64,000 nucleotides of DNA from NCBI GenBank assembly GCA_964020085.1, contig OZ026599.1, positions 25,276,734 through 25,340,733 of the forward strand, written 5' to 3'. The position numbers and the translations under genes were made by a program. Of the stretch, positions 27,201-42,200 are shown piece by piece. Below the pieces are notes generated by a model, which had not been told where the DNA came from, made no database searches, and worked only from the letters and a program-made list of their open reading frames with translations. Position 1 is the stretch's first letter. The number at the start of each line of letters is the position of its first letter. The DNA comes from Micromussa lordhowensis. Its lineage: Eukaryota > Cnidaria > Anthozoa > Scleractinia > Lobophylliidae.

Positions 27201-30200
27201 CAAGTGACACCTGAGGCATCAACAAGCTTTTAACATTCCTGTTGGTCCTATGTAAGCTGTGTGGCTTTCTCCCAGTTAAGGTTTTGAGCATGAATTTATT
27301 CCTTTTACTCTGTGGTGTCCATCTGAGAGTCACTTTAGATTTGTTGATCATTTTTCTATGGAGCAGGGATCCCAGTCAGGGCTCCCTGTCTAACAATAGC
27401 AGCTTCCTGTTGGCTTTCACTGCATCTGGTCATTCCAGCCTTTGAAGGCTTTGATGGCCTTTGGTAACCAATAGGTTAAAGATTTGTCGTTGGTGTTCCT
27501 GTGATACATGTATATTCTTTTTTACGGGGTGAGGTTGTCAACCTCACACCTAACCTCAAACCTGGAGGGCCAGCAGTCTGGTTTTAGTCAGGACCCTCCC
27601 TTAATGGCCTGTCTGGTGAGGTTGAACCTGCCAGGAGTATAACTCCCGCCAGTATAGCCCTAAAAGATAATCAAGACTCACAAGCCATCCCACCACGTCA
27701 AGGTAGCAGTCTTCAAGTGGACAGAACTGTCTCATGGCTCCTTCATATTTGAAGAGTGGCAAAAGATAACTTCTTTCTTGTCATGGAACCTCTCCGAAAC
27801 CCACAAGATAAGAAATAAATAAATCAGTTTGTGGTGCAACCATAAGGAAATTCCCATACTTTCATTTGACATGTTTGTTGCTATTGTAAATGCGATAGGA
27901 AAATTTTTGTTTTAAAAACACATTCTTACAATCAGAAAACAAACAAAGTAGTAATAGAACAGGATTTAATAAATTCAATTGTGGAGTAGATAGCAAGTTT
28001 TTCTTGCTGGTGGAGATGTTAACAGCCACTATGAAGAAAAAAATGTTGTATAGCCTGACCACAAACAACTAAGTTTGGGTTGAAAACTTAGAAGAAAAAG
28101 CATGTTGATCTTCAGTGGTTCCAGATAATTATATGCATACCGGTAGTTTGAGATCTTTTAAATTCCTTGATGAATGCCATGTCTTGAGTCACAATGTTTG
28201 CAGATGTTCTCTTGCATTAATTTTGTAAGATGAAATATCTTGATATTTCTGAAAGCTCTCCTTCAAACAAGACTTGATTTGTCAACAGAATAGCTACTTG
28301 GGCCTTGAAAAGTGTTAGGTTAACATTATTGTATTACAAAATATTTTTGAGACAGATCATGAATCTTATTGGAAAATGAATATTGGGTTCTTCCAACCGG
28401 CTTTAGGCCTAGTTTCATTTATATCCTAATGGATGTCTTTCTTATTGTGTTTTTAGTGTTTTTGTATTCTATGTACCATCTCACATAGCAGTAATTTAAA
28501 AGCAATAATTCCTAGCAGTTATACACAGTGTGGATCAGCTTCCAAGAGTCTCTTGTAGCTCATTGGGAGTTTCTGACCAGTGTGTGGAAGTTCATAATAA
28601 ATTATTTATCAACTCCTGTCGGGAGAATTCAGAGTTCTTTGTCCAAGTAGTTTGTGGCACCAGCTCATTAACATCTAGGTACACATGCAATCTTCCTTGT
28701 TGTCGTACTACCATGCTTAGCATATACAGGTGTACCATCATTTTGGTCTGCATAAAATATTTTTGTTACAGATTAAGCTTCCTCTTAAGTGTCTCAAAAT
28801 GTACATGTATGTAGCTGGGAAACATCCTGTCCAGACCTCCTTTCTTTGTACCAGAGACCCTAAAGATAAGGGTAAATGTCTGAAACATCTAGGAGTGTAA
28901 ATGGTTAATCCTATAAGCATTCAAGTATATGATGTCAAGGAGAGTTAATGTTGTAATATTTGCTACATTTGGCAGTATGTGGTTAAAAACGACAGAACCA
29001 TTAAGTTTTGAAAATAGGGCATTATTCCATTCCATGTTGATCTACTCATTTGTAAAGCTCAAGCATTATATTTCTTCCACGCCTTGCCCTGCTTAACAAA
29101 GCATGCTTCTCTGGTAGTTGTTGTTAAAAATAATATTATTTAAAGTGAACTAAATGGTTAACCTTCTGTCAATAACAGTTAATTGTCACACATGCTTGGC
29201 TGATTTTTAATAAATTTAACTCTGCACTGAAGTGAGGTGGCCCAAAGCAACTTAAATTCTTCTAACATGATTAACCTTTGTTAAAAAAGATTTAAATTGG
29301 CAAAGATTAAGAATAAAGCTTAAAACAAACAAAGACACAAGTTTCTGTGTGGCCATTAACAATACGTTACTTTTTGGAACTAAGTTGAACCTCATGAGCA
29401 CTTATTTCCATGAAGTAAATTCCTGTAGTTGTTGGCTCACACAGTAACTTTTGCCTTTCATTTCATTTCAGATAAATGCACGGCCACCTCTGCAGATCCC
29501 TTCTTTCAAGACAATCTTCTTCAGCACTACTTCCTGGCCTATTCTTGCTGTATTTCTGTATGCTCTTTTCAATCCAGGAGCGGTTTTCTTGTCTTTCTTT
29601 GTGGCCTTGCTTTGCATGGGAATTTTTTGGGTTTTCAAAGAAAGATAGGGCACAAAAAATTGGTTGGCACATACTACTAAGGGGCATGTTGTAGAAATAT
29701 GAAGCAGGGACAAACCCCTTTGTGTGCATACATGGGACACATGATGCAGGGACATTACACAAGTTGATGAACATGAAGCAGATTGAGGCATAAAATGTGT
29801 TGTAGCTGAGACAGTTTGCAAGAGCAGTACACACAATGTGTCATTAAAAATTAGGGTCATCTTGCTCCTGTAACAGAACTTTTTCCCTGAAACTGGCAGG
29901 TGCTATGAAGGAAACTGTTGCTGCAACATGTCCCCTCGTGTGTGCTGGCCTTTAAGCATGTACATTTGAATATAACAAAAGAAAAGTTCTTTCTTTGTTG
30001 AGATCAAATCAAATGCTTCACAAAGTAAATTCCACCCTTGATGGTTCACTTGTTTGAAAGCCAATTTAGGCTTATCTCAGATAAATAACTCTATACACTA
30101 GGAATGAAATTCCTAAATTAAAATAATGGAATTTGAAGTCAGCACCTTTCCTTGATTAGGCTAATTTAAATTGTGCTTTAAACAACTGAGTACGTCATGT

Positions 30201-33200
30201 CGGTGGAAAGTGTTTAGCACCTCGTTTTTGTGAGTGATTCTGAAACTGAAAACAATTATTGGTGCCTTGGTTCCTGAAGCTGAAACTAAAATATTCTGAA
30301 CATTCTATGCAACACAGCTTGCAAGCTTGTGAACAATATGGTATACATGTATTTATTTAAAGATTTTACTTAACAGGAAGAGTATTAATGTTTTATCTTA
30401 AGATGCACTATCATATAGTGATACACGTAACTATTTATTATTTATTTTTGGCTCATGTGTGTAGAATTTATTTAAGATGCAAACTTGTCCCTAAACACAT
30501 TACCTACACAATTTAAAGTAATGCCAGCATTTTTGTAATACTCTTTAAGAGTAATTTGAAATGCTTTAAAGGTAATTGAATTTTGAATTTTGAAAGTGGA
30601 TGTAAAGCATTGTAAAACTGGTTTTCTTGGCAACCACCTAGCATGGTTTAAGTGCTCTTTCCTTTTAATTAATATACTGATTTAAGAGCTCTTTTCTTTT
30701 AAGAAATATATCAAATATGAGACAATTTTTCATCACACTTCCAAGCCTCAAGAAGAGAGGTGAAAATAAGATTCAAAGCACAGTATTTTTTATCAAATTC
30801 TAGGTGTTTGGAAATGATAATACCGGTATCACGATGAAGCTGTAACATCCAAACCGTTTTCACATTTATGGCTTTGGTTTAAATGTTTTGAAATTAAGAA
30901 GCTCAATTATGATGATGAGTGTCGTACAATTCTGTGAGGTAAATTTTGTCTTTGAAGGATGTTACTGATTCAATTTCATAAATTTGAATTTTATAAGCAA
31001 TTAACATGTACCTTGAAATAAGGTAAGAGATTTCAAAGTGAAGAGATGACTTTATTTTGAGTGCTTTTGTACAGCTGTAGGTCTTGAGTAAAACAGAGAA
31101 CAAAAGTGACTGATGTTATTATCAGGAACAACTCAAAGAAAAAAATGCTTTGAAGTTTAAGTCACTACTATGCGTTCGTTAAGTAAGTCGCTGATATGCT
31201 GTACTTAACCCTTTCAATATAAACTGTGATAACAATTTTAAAATTCTCTTTCCCAAACTCAGTGAATTTCTAGTGGCAGAAGGTGGAGAATTTGTTTACT
31301 TTCCCTTAGAATCCCATGTATTTAAACACAGCTTGCTCAGGACTGTATTCATGTGATATTTTTGCACTGACAGGGCTTAAATTAAGCCATGATTGGTTTG
31401 CATTTGATGCAGTAATTAGCTGAGAGAAAAACACACCAATTCTAGAAAACAAACTAAGGTCTAATTAAGTGCAAAAGCTAAACAGTGATTTCTATAAAAC
31501 TTGAACATTGTAAATTAATAAAGATATAATACAATTTGTTGTAGCACAGTCGGAAAATACTGAATGAAGCTGATGGGGAGGGTCGGACAAGAAAATTGAC
31601 CAAACTAGGTCAAGGAGTATCACACTGTCTTCATTGAGCTTGGTTTCATTGAAAAATTGTGAAAGCTATAGTTTTAATTAGTTTAACTGATAAAATAGCA
31701 TTTCATTTACTTGCCATTCTTGGAACTCTAGTTTCTTGTTGAATAGTTTAGTGTTGTTTATTTGTGCATGTTCTGTATAAAGTAATGGTATAATTTATTA
31801 TAAGAAACCCAAGTAGTACAAAGTTAATGTTGATGCTAATATATTCATAATGTTTGAACTGTTGCCTAGTAGATATTATAAACAGATTAATTTATTAACT
31901 TGATACAGACTATTAACTTGTGATTAGCTTGAAAGTATCAAATGAATATTTTTGTTAATTAATTTTGTTTCATAATTATACATGGAGATGTATAAAAATC
32001 AAAACTGTTATTAAAAGATAAATATCAAAAGTTGTGTATTTCATTATCAAAAGTACAAAATTCCGTGCATCCTAAGCTATTTAGGTGTAGTCTTTACTGG
32101 GAATTATTGACCCAAGATATTGTATTGAGCATGATCATACATATATTGTTGCTTATTTATTATAGATGCTCGTGAACATTTAATTATACAAGCAGGGGCA
32201 GATTTAGGCTGGGGAGAGATTGGGTGGCTAGTCTTCACCATTTGGGGAAGCAAATAGAAAAAAATTGAAAACATTTTTTTACTATTTTAGCCTAAATGAA
32301 GACAGGTACCTTACTGTAATTTCTGCTTTGATGCATTGCTTGTATTTCTGGTGTAACAGTTTTCAGTTAGTTTTGATTCTCAAATTGTCACATTTGGGAG
32401 GCATGCCCCATGGATTCTGCAAACCCCAAACTACCACGTGTTCAAAAATCCTGTATCTGCCCCTGACAAGTAATAGAAAATTATGAACATCAAGCTTCTC
32501 CTGACAATATTATCAATATGGTGACTTAGCAAAGAAAACGTCAAGCAATGTCAATGTGCAAGACAAACCACTTCCTATGCTAGTATTTCCATCTCAGTGA
32601 CAAGATCAGAATGGCTGCTAGCTACATGTAGTTTCATGTTACTGTCAGAAATGTAATCATTAGATCATATGCACAAGGTGTTGTCCACATGGTGCTACAT
32701 CGTTGCTAAATCTCAAGCAGACAGATGATGAGAATAAGAGAGAATCTTCAACTTGATAATGTTGTCATTCTTTCTGTTAACCACCAAATTTTTAGAACTG
32801 ACATTAAAAGAATTGCATGCTAATAAATCAGCAGGATTTAGGCAAAATGGATAATTTTTATGGATTATTGTTGGTAAAATGAAGAGAGCAAAGAATTAGT
32901 TGTGGGGAGACCTTTAAGTAGTTTGGGGTTATGGTAAACCAGCAAGATTGCACTTCAATCCCAAACCATTCAGTACCAAGACTTCCTGTGGAAACTCCAG
33001 ACAGTATCCTCATAGTTGATATTCTAAATTATTTTCAGCCTTCTTGACAATACAGTGATGCTTACATGTAAGGTGAAATTAGTGTTGATCACACTACCAC
33101 ATGAGCATTAAAGACTGTAGAAGCCTTAATACATTTCTGATTTAAACATGGTTCAAAATGCTTAATGGGCATTTTTTGTGATAACAGAAGTTCAAAAATG

Positions 33201-36200
33201 ATGTATATTGAGAATTAAATGAAATTAAAAACTATAATGAGAGCCAGTAGTTGATCATAGTTTTACTTTTTTTGTGGTTGTCAATCTTGATTGTGTCAAC
33301 AGTCTGTGGACAATTAATTGGATGTAGATACATTTAGTATTTACCAGATAACATGGAAAATGATATTTCATGCTCCTTTCTCCCTCTAAATGATGTCAAG
33401 CCCCTTTCTCTTAAGCCAAAGCCTTCATTCAATGCTACCAGGATGATGACTAAGACAAGTCATGGACAGGAAAATATGTGATTAATGATTATGGAATTCT
33501 GGTGAAAATGATTGGCTGTGATTAAAAGTTATTTTAACAGTTGACTCCTGAAGATGTTCCCTCTTTGTCTGTAGTTTTCTTTTGCCAATCATGAGTATTA
33601 GAATGTCGTGGTTAAGAACCTCTGTGCTTTAGAAAGTCAATAAAATGAGCAGGTGTGTTTTGATGTTTGTTAAACTGAGTTTTTCTGTATTCTACACCCT
33701 CATACTCTCATTGACATTGTAAGCTGTTGATGTTCCTTTAATATTATTTTGCTACAATCCAGAAAATGTGAACATTAACTTGAGAAGGTACTTCATACTT
33801 TCACTGTTTTGAGAGTAAATTAAGGTTACCAAATTTTGTTGAGAAAATTCTTCTAATGTTGGTTTGTCACAAAAATAGCATGGACTAAGATGTTGATTCC
33901 TGGGCCTGGTCTTGAGCACCAACTGGTGTCGCTGTGTTCTCCTGTCACAGGAGTATACATAGAATACTTGTACTAATGAAGTGCTGCCATACAAAATGCT
34001 GGGAGTGGGGCTAGTAACCTACCATGGTATAGTGTCCCATCCATAGGGAGTACCATGTGGCAATAGTAGACCACAGCACCTACACAACATTGAATTGTGG
34101 GGATATCAGAGAATTAATGCTAGTTGCAAATAAAATGGATAAGCGCTTAAATATCAAAAGAAAGGTGTGTCAACTACTTTAATTGCCCATTTGAGTTCCC
34201 AAAATTGCACCTTGTTTCAATGATGGTATTGATCATTGATGCAGTCCAGTGACCATTAAAATAAAAGGTGTTGTGAAAGCACTGTCATGGTGCTGTTCGA
34301 TACTGTACAAGGTCATTTTAACTTGAAAGAGTGTGGATGACACTAACACAAGTCAAAGGGGGGTTGTGCACGTCCCCTTATAACAATATTTTCAACCTTT
34401 GTCATGTCGCAATTTAGGAAGTAATATATCGAACACAAGAGACAGTGTTTCATTGGGATATCTGAACACTGAGAAGAGAGTTGAAAATATGATGCACAGC
34501 AGAGTAATTTAGACAAAATTTAAGGTTTTTGGATAGGCAATGAAACACTGTCTCAAGTGTTTGATACATCTTCTCGATTGAACAAAAATTAAGGAGTAAA
34601 TGGTGAAGTAAAATCATCAAAATCTATGCTAATTAAGATCGGGATCCAAACCTCCTTCACAGTTGTGATTTTCTTTATTTGAATTGATGAAGTATTAATG
34701 AGTTTGAGAGAGTCCTATTGAAACTTTTGGAATTTTAGCATAAGTAGTGTTATTTATTACCTATTTACCATCATCCATGTCATTGTTTCAACTGTGTCAC
34801 TTAAGTGTCAGAATTTAACCCTCAAAGAGCCTCTTGAAATCAAAGCTTTTGAACAGTTTTTTGGAGCACTGCAGTCTGCGTGCCTATAGTCGCATAAGGC
34901 CAAATTTTACTTTATTTGATGTTACCTGCTAATTCCTTTAGTGGTGGTTTATTTTTCACCAGGAATTCCTACTAATTGAAGCTGAGCAACGGCGAAAGAA
35001 GGAAGAGGAGGAGAGGCAAGTAGAGGAACGGAGAAGTGCTGCAAAGAAACTGCAGTCACAACATGAGGAATTGCAAAGAGAAAGACAAGCAGAGGTCAGA
35101 AGAAAAATGGAAACAAAGAATGGAACTTCTGATCCAAGGTGAGAGCTGGCTTTTTACCATTATTTTTTTGTGTAGTTTTGCTTTGTATAAAACTCTGCAG
35201 GATGATTTGTAGCAGTTAGCAGTAGAGATTCATCCAATTTCTCATTGGCCACTTGGCTTGTACCAGTTTCAGACAATTATACACTCTGCAAAGATGTAAG
35301 CAGAAGCACATTTCACCATTAGCAATCACTGTTATAACTTTAGGAGAACCTTGGTCTTTACTGGCAGCAAAAGTAGCCACAAAAACAAGATGAATGATCT
35401 TGTTTTTGTTTTTCTCCCCTGGAATCACTGTAGTGTGAGCAGAAGCAAGCAATTTTTGTGCCTATGGTTATGCTTATGCAGGGGTTTCAACAAGGGCCAA
35501 TCATGGGCTAACTGACCAGCTGTGAGGACAATTTTGCCTACTTGGTTTGACCGTATAGAGAACTTTTAAATTCTTGTAAAGAAGTTCAGTTTAAAATGTT
35601 TTGCCTGCTTGTGAAAACCTCCCTGCAGAAAACTTAAATGAATACCATGCTTGTATCGCAGTGGTGTTGTGGGTCTGAAGCCCAGTGAATAAGCAGAATG
35701 TTTTATTGTAGCCAGTAGAAAGGCCCAGGGCTAGCAGAACAACATTAATCAAAGCCAGTTATTAAACTTAAAAGTGTTTGTTTTTGTAGAAGACTGGCTT
35801 CATCTTCATTTGGCGGCAGAGACAGCGCGAAACCTGCTCTTCCAAAGCGTCCGCCTACTTATAAAGTATTAACACGTTCAGGCTTGACAAAAGAGCCAAG
35901 GTAAGGAAATAATAGAACTTATTTTGCTCCTTTTGTAACTTTTGTGCAGCCTGTATGCAGGACGAGTGATCCAAGCGTACTGCAACACACTGTACTCTCA
36001 TGCAGGAGATGTGGTTTCCAGAGGGTAGAGCATGGGGATTGTAGCAATACTCCTAGCTGCTTTGTGTTACAGAGTCCAGAGTCCACTTAAATGGTCTTTC
36101 CACACATGTTCTGTCTCTTGCAAGCTTGTTAGAACAGAACAATAGGCTGGGTGTAGACTAGATGTTCATCCATTTTCTTCTTTGCAGATCTCCCACTCCT

Positions 36201-39200
36201 TGTGTTCTTCCGTGTTTAATTTCTCCTCGGTTAATGTTTTGCTTACTATTTCCACAAATTAATATGTGTATTCTCAGGGTGAGAGGGTTAAACGAGTTGA
36301 CTGCTTTTGTACAGCTAACTATGGTAAGCTTGTTAACAGAGTATTATGTATTAACTGCCTAATGTTTCATTGATGTTGTAGTTCCCCTGAGATGGAATCT
36401 CCTGATGTAGCATGGAGTAGACAGGTATTTCATGATCCCTCTTAAGACAAAGTGCTTTTAACGTAGAAATAACACTTGAAAAATCCCTCAACCTTGTACA
36501 TATGCTGAAAAAGACTGGAAATGCTTTTAATATGAAATTTATTCTATTCTGGACATCACTACCATTGACATCACTGGACTAGATGCAGTTACTACTCAAG
36601 TTCAACGGCTAAAGTAAAATTTTCTTAGTGAAAAAGAATCAGAATGTTTTTCAAACATTGGGTTTGTGCAAGATACTAAAATACTAGGATACTAGGGAGC
36701 TGGCTACAATAGTAGAAGCTACTAGAGGTCTCAGTTACTCGATCTCCTTTTTGTGAGGCAGTTGTTAACCACCAAATTCTCATAACTAAAGCAAAAAGGA
36801 ATGTATTGGAACCCGTAAGGAGAAGTAGTATTTTAAGCTGTTATATCTTTGCCAGGAGGAAGAACTCAGAGCACGAAAAAGGGATGCACTTATGCAGCAA
36901 AGCAGAAGGGAAGCTCAACTTTCCAGATTAAGATTTGAAGAACGACTTAAGGTAAGAGATTCCTTGAATAATTTTGTTGGTAGTCTAAGGTAATAAAGAG
37001 TAAGTACATTATCATCATCCACTCAATGCTCTCCCTGTGTCAGAATGCTGAACATGTGACCTTAAAAGTTCTGTACTATGTGATGATATAGGAGATCTGT
37101 AAAACTGAAACAAACACAGTAGAAGATGCCACACAGGAACAATCAGTATGGACTCTTTAAGGAATCAGAAAATTGAACTTGTTAAAGGAGATATTTCCAT
37201 GGTATCTTCATGGCAAGATACCTTTTAACTTGGGAAATAAATGGCTATGCCAAGTCCACTGGTTGTTTACAGGTGCTTGGAGGCACATTGGCCTCATGGT
37301 TAATGCCCTCATCTCCAGATTGAGCAGTCTTGGTTCGAGCCCTGGCTGGGGACATTGTGTTGTGTTCTTGGGCAAGACACTTGCAGTGCCTCTCTCCACC
37401 CAGGTGTAGAATTGGGTGTGTTGGACTAGCATCCTTTATAGGGGGGAGTAGAAATACTCCTAGTTGCCTCAAGCTACAGAAACCGAAATAAGCTCTGGCC
37501 TGGGTCACTTGGCTCGTATGCAGACTTTACCTTACCTTACCTTACCTTACCGGTGCTTATGGGTTAGCCTGTTGGACTCCAGACTCGCAGATGAAGGCTT
37601 TATCCTTGTGTTGTCTTCTATTTGCAATTGTATAAGTTGCATACGTAAATGCAATGGTCTTTTAGGTATTAAATGATAATTACTATGGCCAATTGTTTGG
37701 AAGACATAAGAATTCTATGTTTAACCTCAGTTGGACTAGCATCCCGTCCAAGTAGAGTTGTATCAATCCTACAGACTCCATGTTGCGCACATGAGATTAG
37801 AGTAGGTGTAGTGATCACCAATTGTCTTGTCTCCAGGGCTGGGTTGTTCAAAGCCCGATTAAGCTAACCCAGGATTAGCGAGAATTTTAATTTGAGTTTT
37901 GTAACTTTTCGGTGAGGTTTTTTGTTTATATTGTTGTCCTTCAGTTTTGAGCTTGAATAATCTCAAACTACACAAAACATAAAAAGTGAAAAACATTTTT
38001 CTAGAAGAAAAATTAATACTTCGGTTAACTTTTAATCCTGGGTTAACGTCAAACAGCTTTCGAACAACCCGGCCAAGTTTTGCATAATGAAGATGATGTT
38101 TAAACCCATGAACAAACAGTGACATCAAAACAAGTGTCAGCACATCATGGTGTGCTTGTGGCCATTAGGTATCCTGGAAATATCAACACAGCTCTAAATC
38201 ATTCCAGAGTTGATATTTTCTTGTATGTTGATGTAAGATTAATAATTTGAGTATTGATCTGGTCTTGAAATTCTTCTCGTAGCATTCTGCCACCCTTAAT
38301 AGAGATGGCTCCAGTAAAGTGGTAAGCTATTGATTTTCTTAAAATACATTTTTTACCCTGATATATCAAACTCACTGGATGAAAATGATTGTTTTAATCT
38401 ATGTTTATTATAGCCATTTTCCCCTCTAATTACCTCTATGTCAGTTTGCAATCAGGAGCAAATGAGTTGCAGTAGAGTTTGTAACATGTTTGTTGTGTGA
38501 TTATGATAATTTAAGTCTCTTTTAAAAGGTCATTTCCAGGACATTTTATGCTCTGTTATATACACATGGCTTTCTTACATGTTCATGTAAGTTTGTTAAA
38601 TGTGATGAAGCTACAATAAACGCTCCAACCTGCAGAATTGCCCGTGTGTTTGGATTGGTATAGCTTTTGAACAGCGTTCCAATGCTTATTGCTTCACTCT
38701 CCAAATTCTTCACTTTTATGTTCTTCGGCTCGCAAATTTTTTCGCCGTCCTTGCCGGGAGCCTGTTCGCAGGCCACAATTGATATGACTACTCGATCGAC
38801 ACAGGACACATCTGTTGTGAATGGCACTATCAAAGTCTGACTATGTTATTTTCTTTTTTTGTAGAGATTTAGTGGCAAAGGTGGTGCAGCTGTTTCTTTT
38901 AATGGCAGTGAATCTTCCCCACAGACTGACGCCAATGCTCAAAACAAAGAGGCATGGGAGGTAGGTAGCTATAGAAAGCCAGATTTTATTTTCGGTCGAG
39001 TGCTCTGGGTTCACTCCTGGCTGGGGTCAATGTGGATGGGCCTGGGGTGATAAGATAGGAACTGGGATTTTGCCATTTTATGTTCGCTGGGGAAATGTAA
39101 CCTAGGTCCCTGGGAGTGGGACTGGGTCCCGGATAAAAAAACAGACCAGGAAATGGGATTTGGAAAAGAAAATTGACTTGAGAAATGAAATTAAAAATCC

Positions 39201-42200
39201 CCTCTTGAATTTGGCACTGTGCTGTGTTCCTTACTTTACTCTTACAGAACCTCTCTCCACCCCGGTCCCAGCTCTTCAAAAGGTGGATGACTTTATCCAC
39301 CAGATGAACCGCTTTCCAGTGGACAAATTTAATAAAGCAAATAACCACATCCTCCTTGGCTATTGATTTATCCACTGGCTATTGATTTACCATTATCCAC
39401 CATCTGCCCAACCGGGGCCAGGTGTGTTAGGTCTATTAGAAATGGATATCCCTAGACTGCTGAGTTGATCGGACAAATTGTTGTCCTGCTTTTCATTCTG
39501 CGCCCTTTTTGTCTTTTGAAAGTACATACTTTGACAAACAGTCGTTGATAATGATAAACTTCACTCTCGACTCTGTGATGAAAGAATTCTTTTACCTTTT
39601 CAGGAATCAGTTTTTCCAAACATTCACACGAGACAAAAAGCAGCTCAAGTTCGTTCTTGTAAGTATCAGGGTATCCACTGCTCCTGAGCAAACATTGGAA
39701 CTGCTTAACTCCAGGGTGTCAATTATCCAGGGGGGACTCACATATAAAAAGGACGGGGGGGGGGGGGGGGGCTCAGCGGAAATTTTGAAAAGAACCCCTA
39801 AGGGGTACGGTACCAAGATCCTGTTTTGTGGGTCCGGCTTGAATTTTTTGCACCTATAAGAGGAACCAATTCTAAAACAACTCATCTCCTGCGGTATTTT
39901 TTTTTCGACTCCATGCCCTAAAAGGTACCACAAAAGCTCCCGCTGTGTACCTTTTGAAGGTGAACACCCTAAGAGATACAAAACGACTTCTTTTAACCCC
40001 TAAAAGATGCGATGATCACCCCTGTCCTTTGTATATTGGAGTCACCCCGGGTTCCATTGACAACATGTAGATTATTCTTGCGGAAAACCTTCGCAACGTT
40101 TATGTTTTAGATTAGGCAATAGGTTTTTATCGTTCGTCTTTTTTAGCTTTGAATTCACAGAACGTCAAAATGTTGTCATGTGATCAGTCAGTTGATTCTT
40201 GGTGAAGGATGCTCTTGTAGAGGAATCTGCACAAGCGTTTTAACGAAAAAAAAACCTCTTCTTTTGCAGTTTAACAGAAGTATGAACACGTAGTACCTGG
40301 GAGACAGCTTCAATCTTACCCTTGTCTCTGCATTTATAACTTAGCCGTTGAAGCAAACTTTCACATTCAAATTATTGTTTCCACATTTTGGCCGCCCGAA
40401 AATTGGGGTGAGGGTAGCAGGAAGAGAGGAGAGGAGGAATAGTCTTCACTGGCGAGGTGTTTACAGAAGTTGAAGATTTCTTTTAACTCAATTCCACGCA
40501 CCCATAAGGCGAGAACGCTCTTAGCGCAAGCTTCCTATAGCAAAGTTGTCTTTACTTTGTTGAGCAAAACTTTTGTTTGAATGATTCTGTGAACAGGCCC
40601 CCATTTGGGTCCTTTGTCAGTGCTGGCTCATTTTTAAGGGGTGCCTGCTCATAAGCTACAAACAAGAGGTTATTATTCATGACTTAAGATGATGTTTGTC
40701 TTATTATTTTTCAGTACCGGCGACCTTTAGAGATAAAGCGAACCCAAATTTCACCATAAAACGTATGTACGACAGTGCTAGAGAAGAGTTCGAACAACTG
40801 GAAAGGCTCAGAGAGGTTGGTTGTGTAGTAGAATGTCCGGTATTAATTGATGGCCATCTTAGGGGAATCCTTGTTTACAAGATTTACCTCATTGGCATAA
40901 GCAATTCAGTTTCTGATGGAGATACAAAATTAATCAGTTCTCAATATTGAAAGGTCATAGCATGATTAACTCTGCCAATGAATATGAGCCTGATGTATTG
41001 AATACTTTTTGTGCAACATGGGTTATTTTATTAACAGTGTATGAGCTCTTTGGCGCTTTTGCCACCCAGAAATTTTGCAGTTTTTAAAAGACAATATCTC
41101 CTGAATATTACACCCAAAGTTAAGAGCTAAACATTTCACCATGTATTACGTTTCACTGGCTCTCTAGCTGCCTAGAGTCTATTCATGTCTAACATGTTTC
41201 CTTCTGTACGCAAAGCCGTATGCAAATGAGCAAAAATGTAAGAATCCCCTATTCCCTTAGAGACTGAGATGTCTGGGATGTAAGCCAAAAAAATCGCTCT
41301 CCCTCCTTCTCCAATTAGCACCCAGAGCCGCGAGGGCAAAATCTAAACTACCCGGAGGGGTGGGGTGGGGATGGGACTCCCAAGTAAAAATGGCGGTGCT
41401 AGGGGTTAAAAAGTTGTTTTGGTATCTCTTAGGGCGTGTAGCCTAAAAAGGTCTACAGCGGGAGTTTTTGCGACACCTTTTACGGTATTGAGCCAAAAAA
41501 ATATGACAGGAGGTAATGTGTTATGTAAGAATTGGTTCCTCCTAAGGGTGAAAAACATTTCAAGCCACTTACACAAAACAGGATCTTGGTACCTCTTGGG
41601 GGTTCTTTTCAAAAATCCAACGAGCACCCACTGGCACGTCAAATCCCTCTAGCTACGCAACCTATTTGTTTATATGGATTACCTCAGTAGTACTATAGCC
41701 TCAATCTGGAATTTCTCAACTCATCTTTGTCCAGCAAGTTGTGTTTTCGTTTTTTTTCCTTTTGCCGTAGGGTATTGAGAGTCGCCTTAAGGTATCATTA
41801 CCTGATGATCTACCAGCATCACTGGCTGATGGTGTCGTGTTGTGCCATCTTATTAATCACATTAGGAAAGGAATGATTCCCAGCATTCATATTCCGTCAG
41901 CAGGAGTGGTAAGAAGGCACAAGAATCGTGTCATTAATTGCAGATTCTCAAAGTGATTGGCTAACAGGTCGACTGTACTGACCAGTCCTGTCTTTTCAGG
42001 CCTATAGGTAAAGGGGTTTGTAAAGTTTCGTCACTAGGCCCACAGTGCAGCCATTAGATTTAAGAGTAAAACATATCGCGATATTTGTATAGTAACTCCA
42101 TATATCGAGTTGTTTAAAGGCTTGCGTGGAAACCCTAAGCCTTGGTACAGCACTTAAACGGTTGTTTTTTGAACATCTTTAATCAATCAGTTTGATAGTA

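Noticed and set aside
27510..27800. Possible LINE 5' fragment (GGAGGGCCAGCAGTCTGG...)
   Set aside because: It has the feel of a repeat but no second copy in the window and no translated motif, so it cannot be supported.
29463..29860. Two long overlapping minus-strand frames of 123 and 130 codons
   Set aside because: They lie opposite the hydrophobic plus-strand frame and run into a MITE; they lack recognisable motifs and splice-supported starts, so they are probably shadows.
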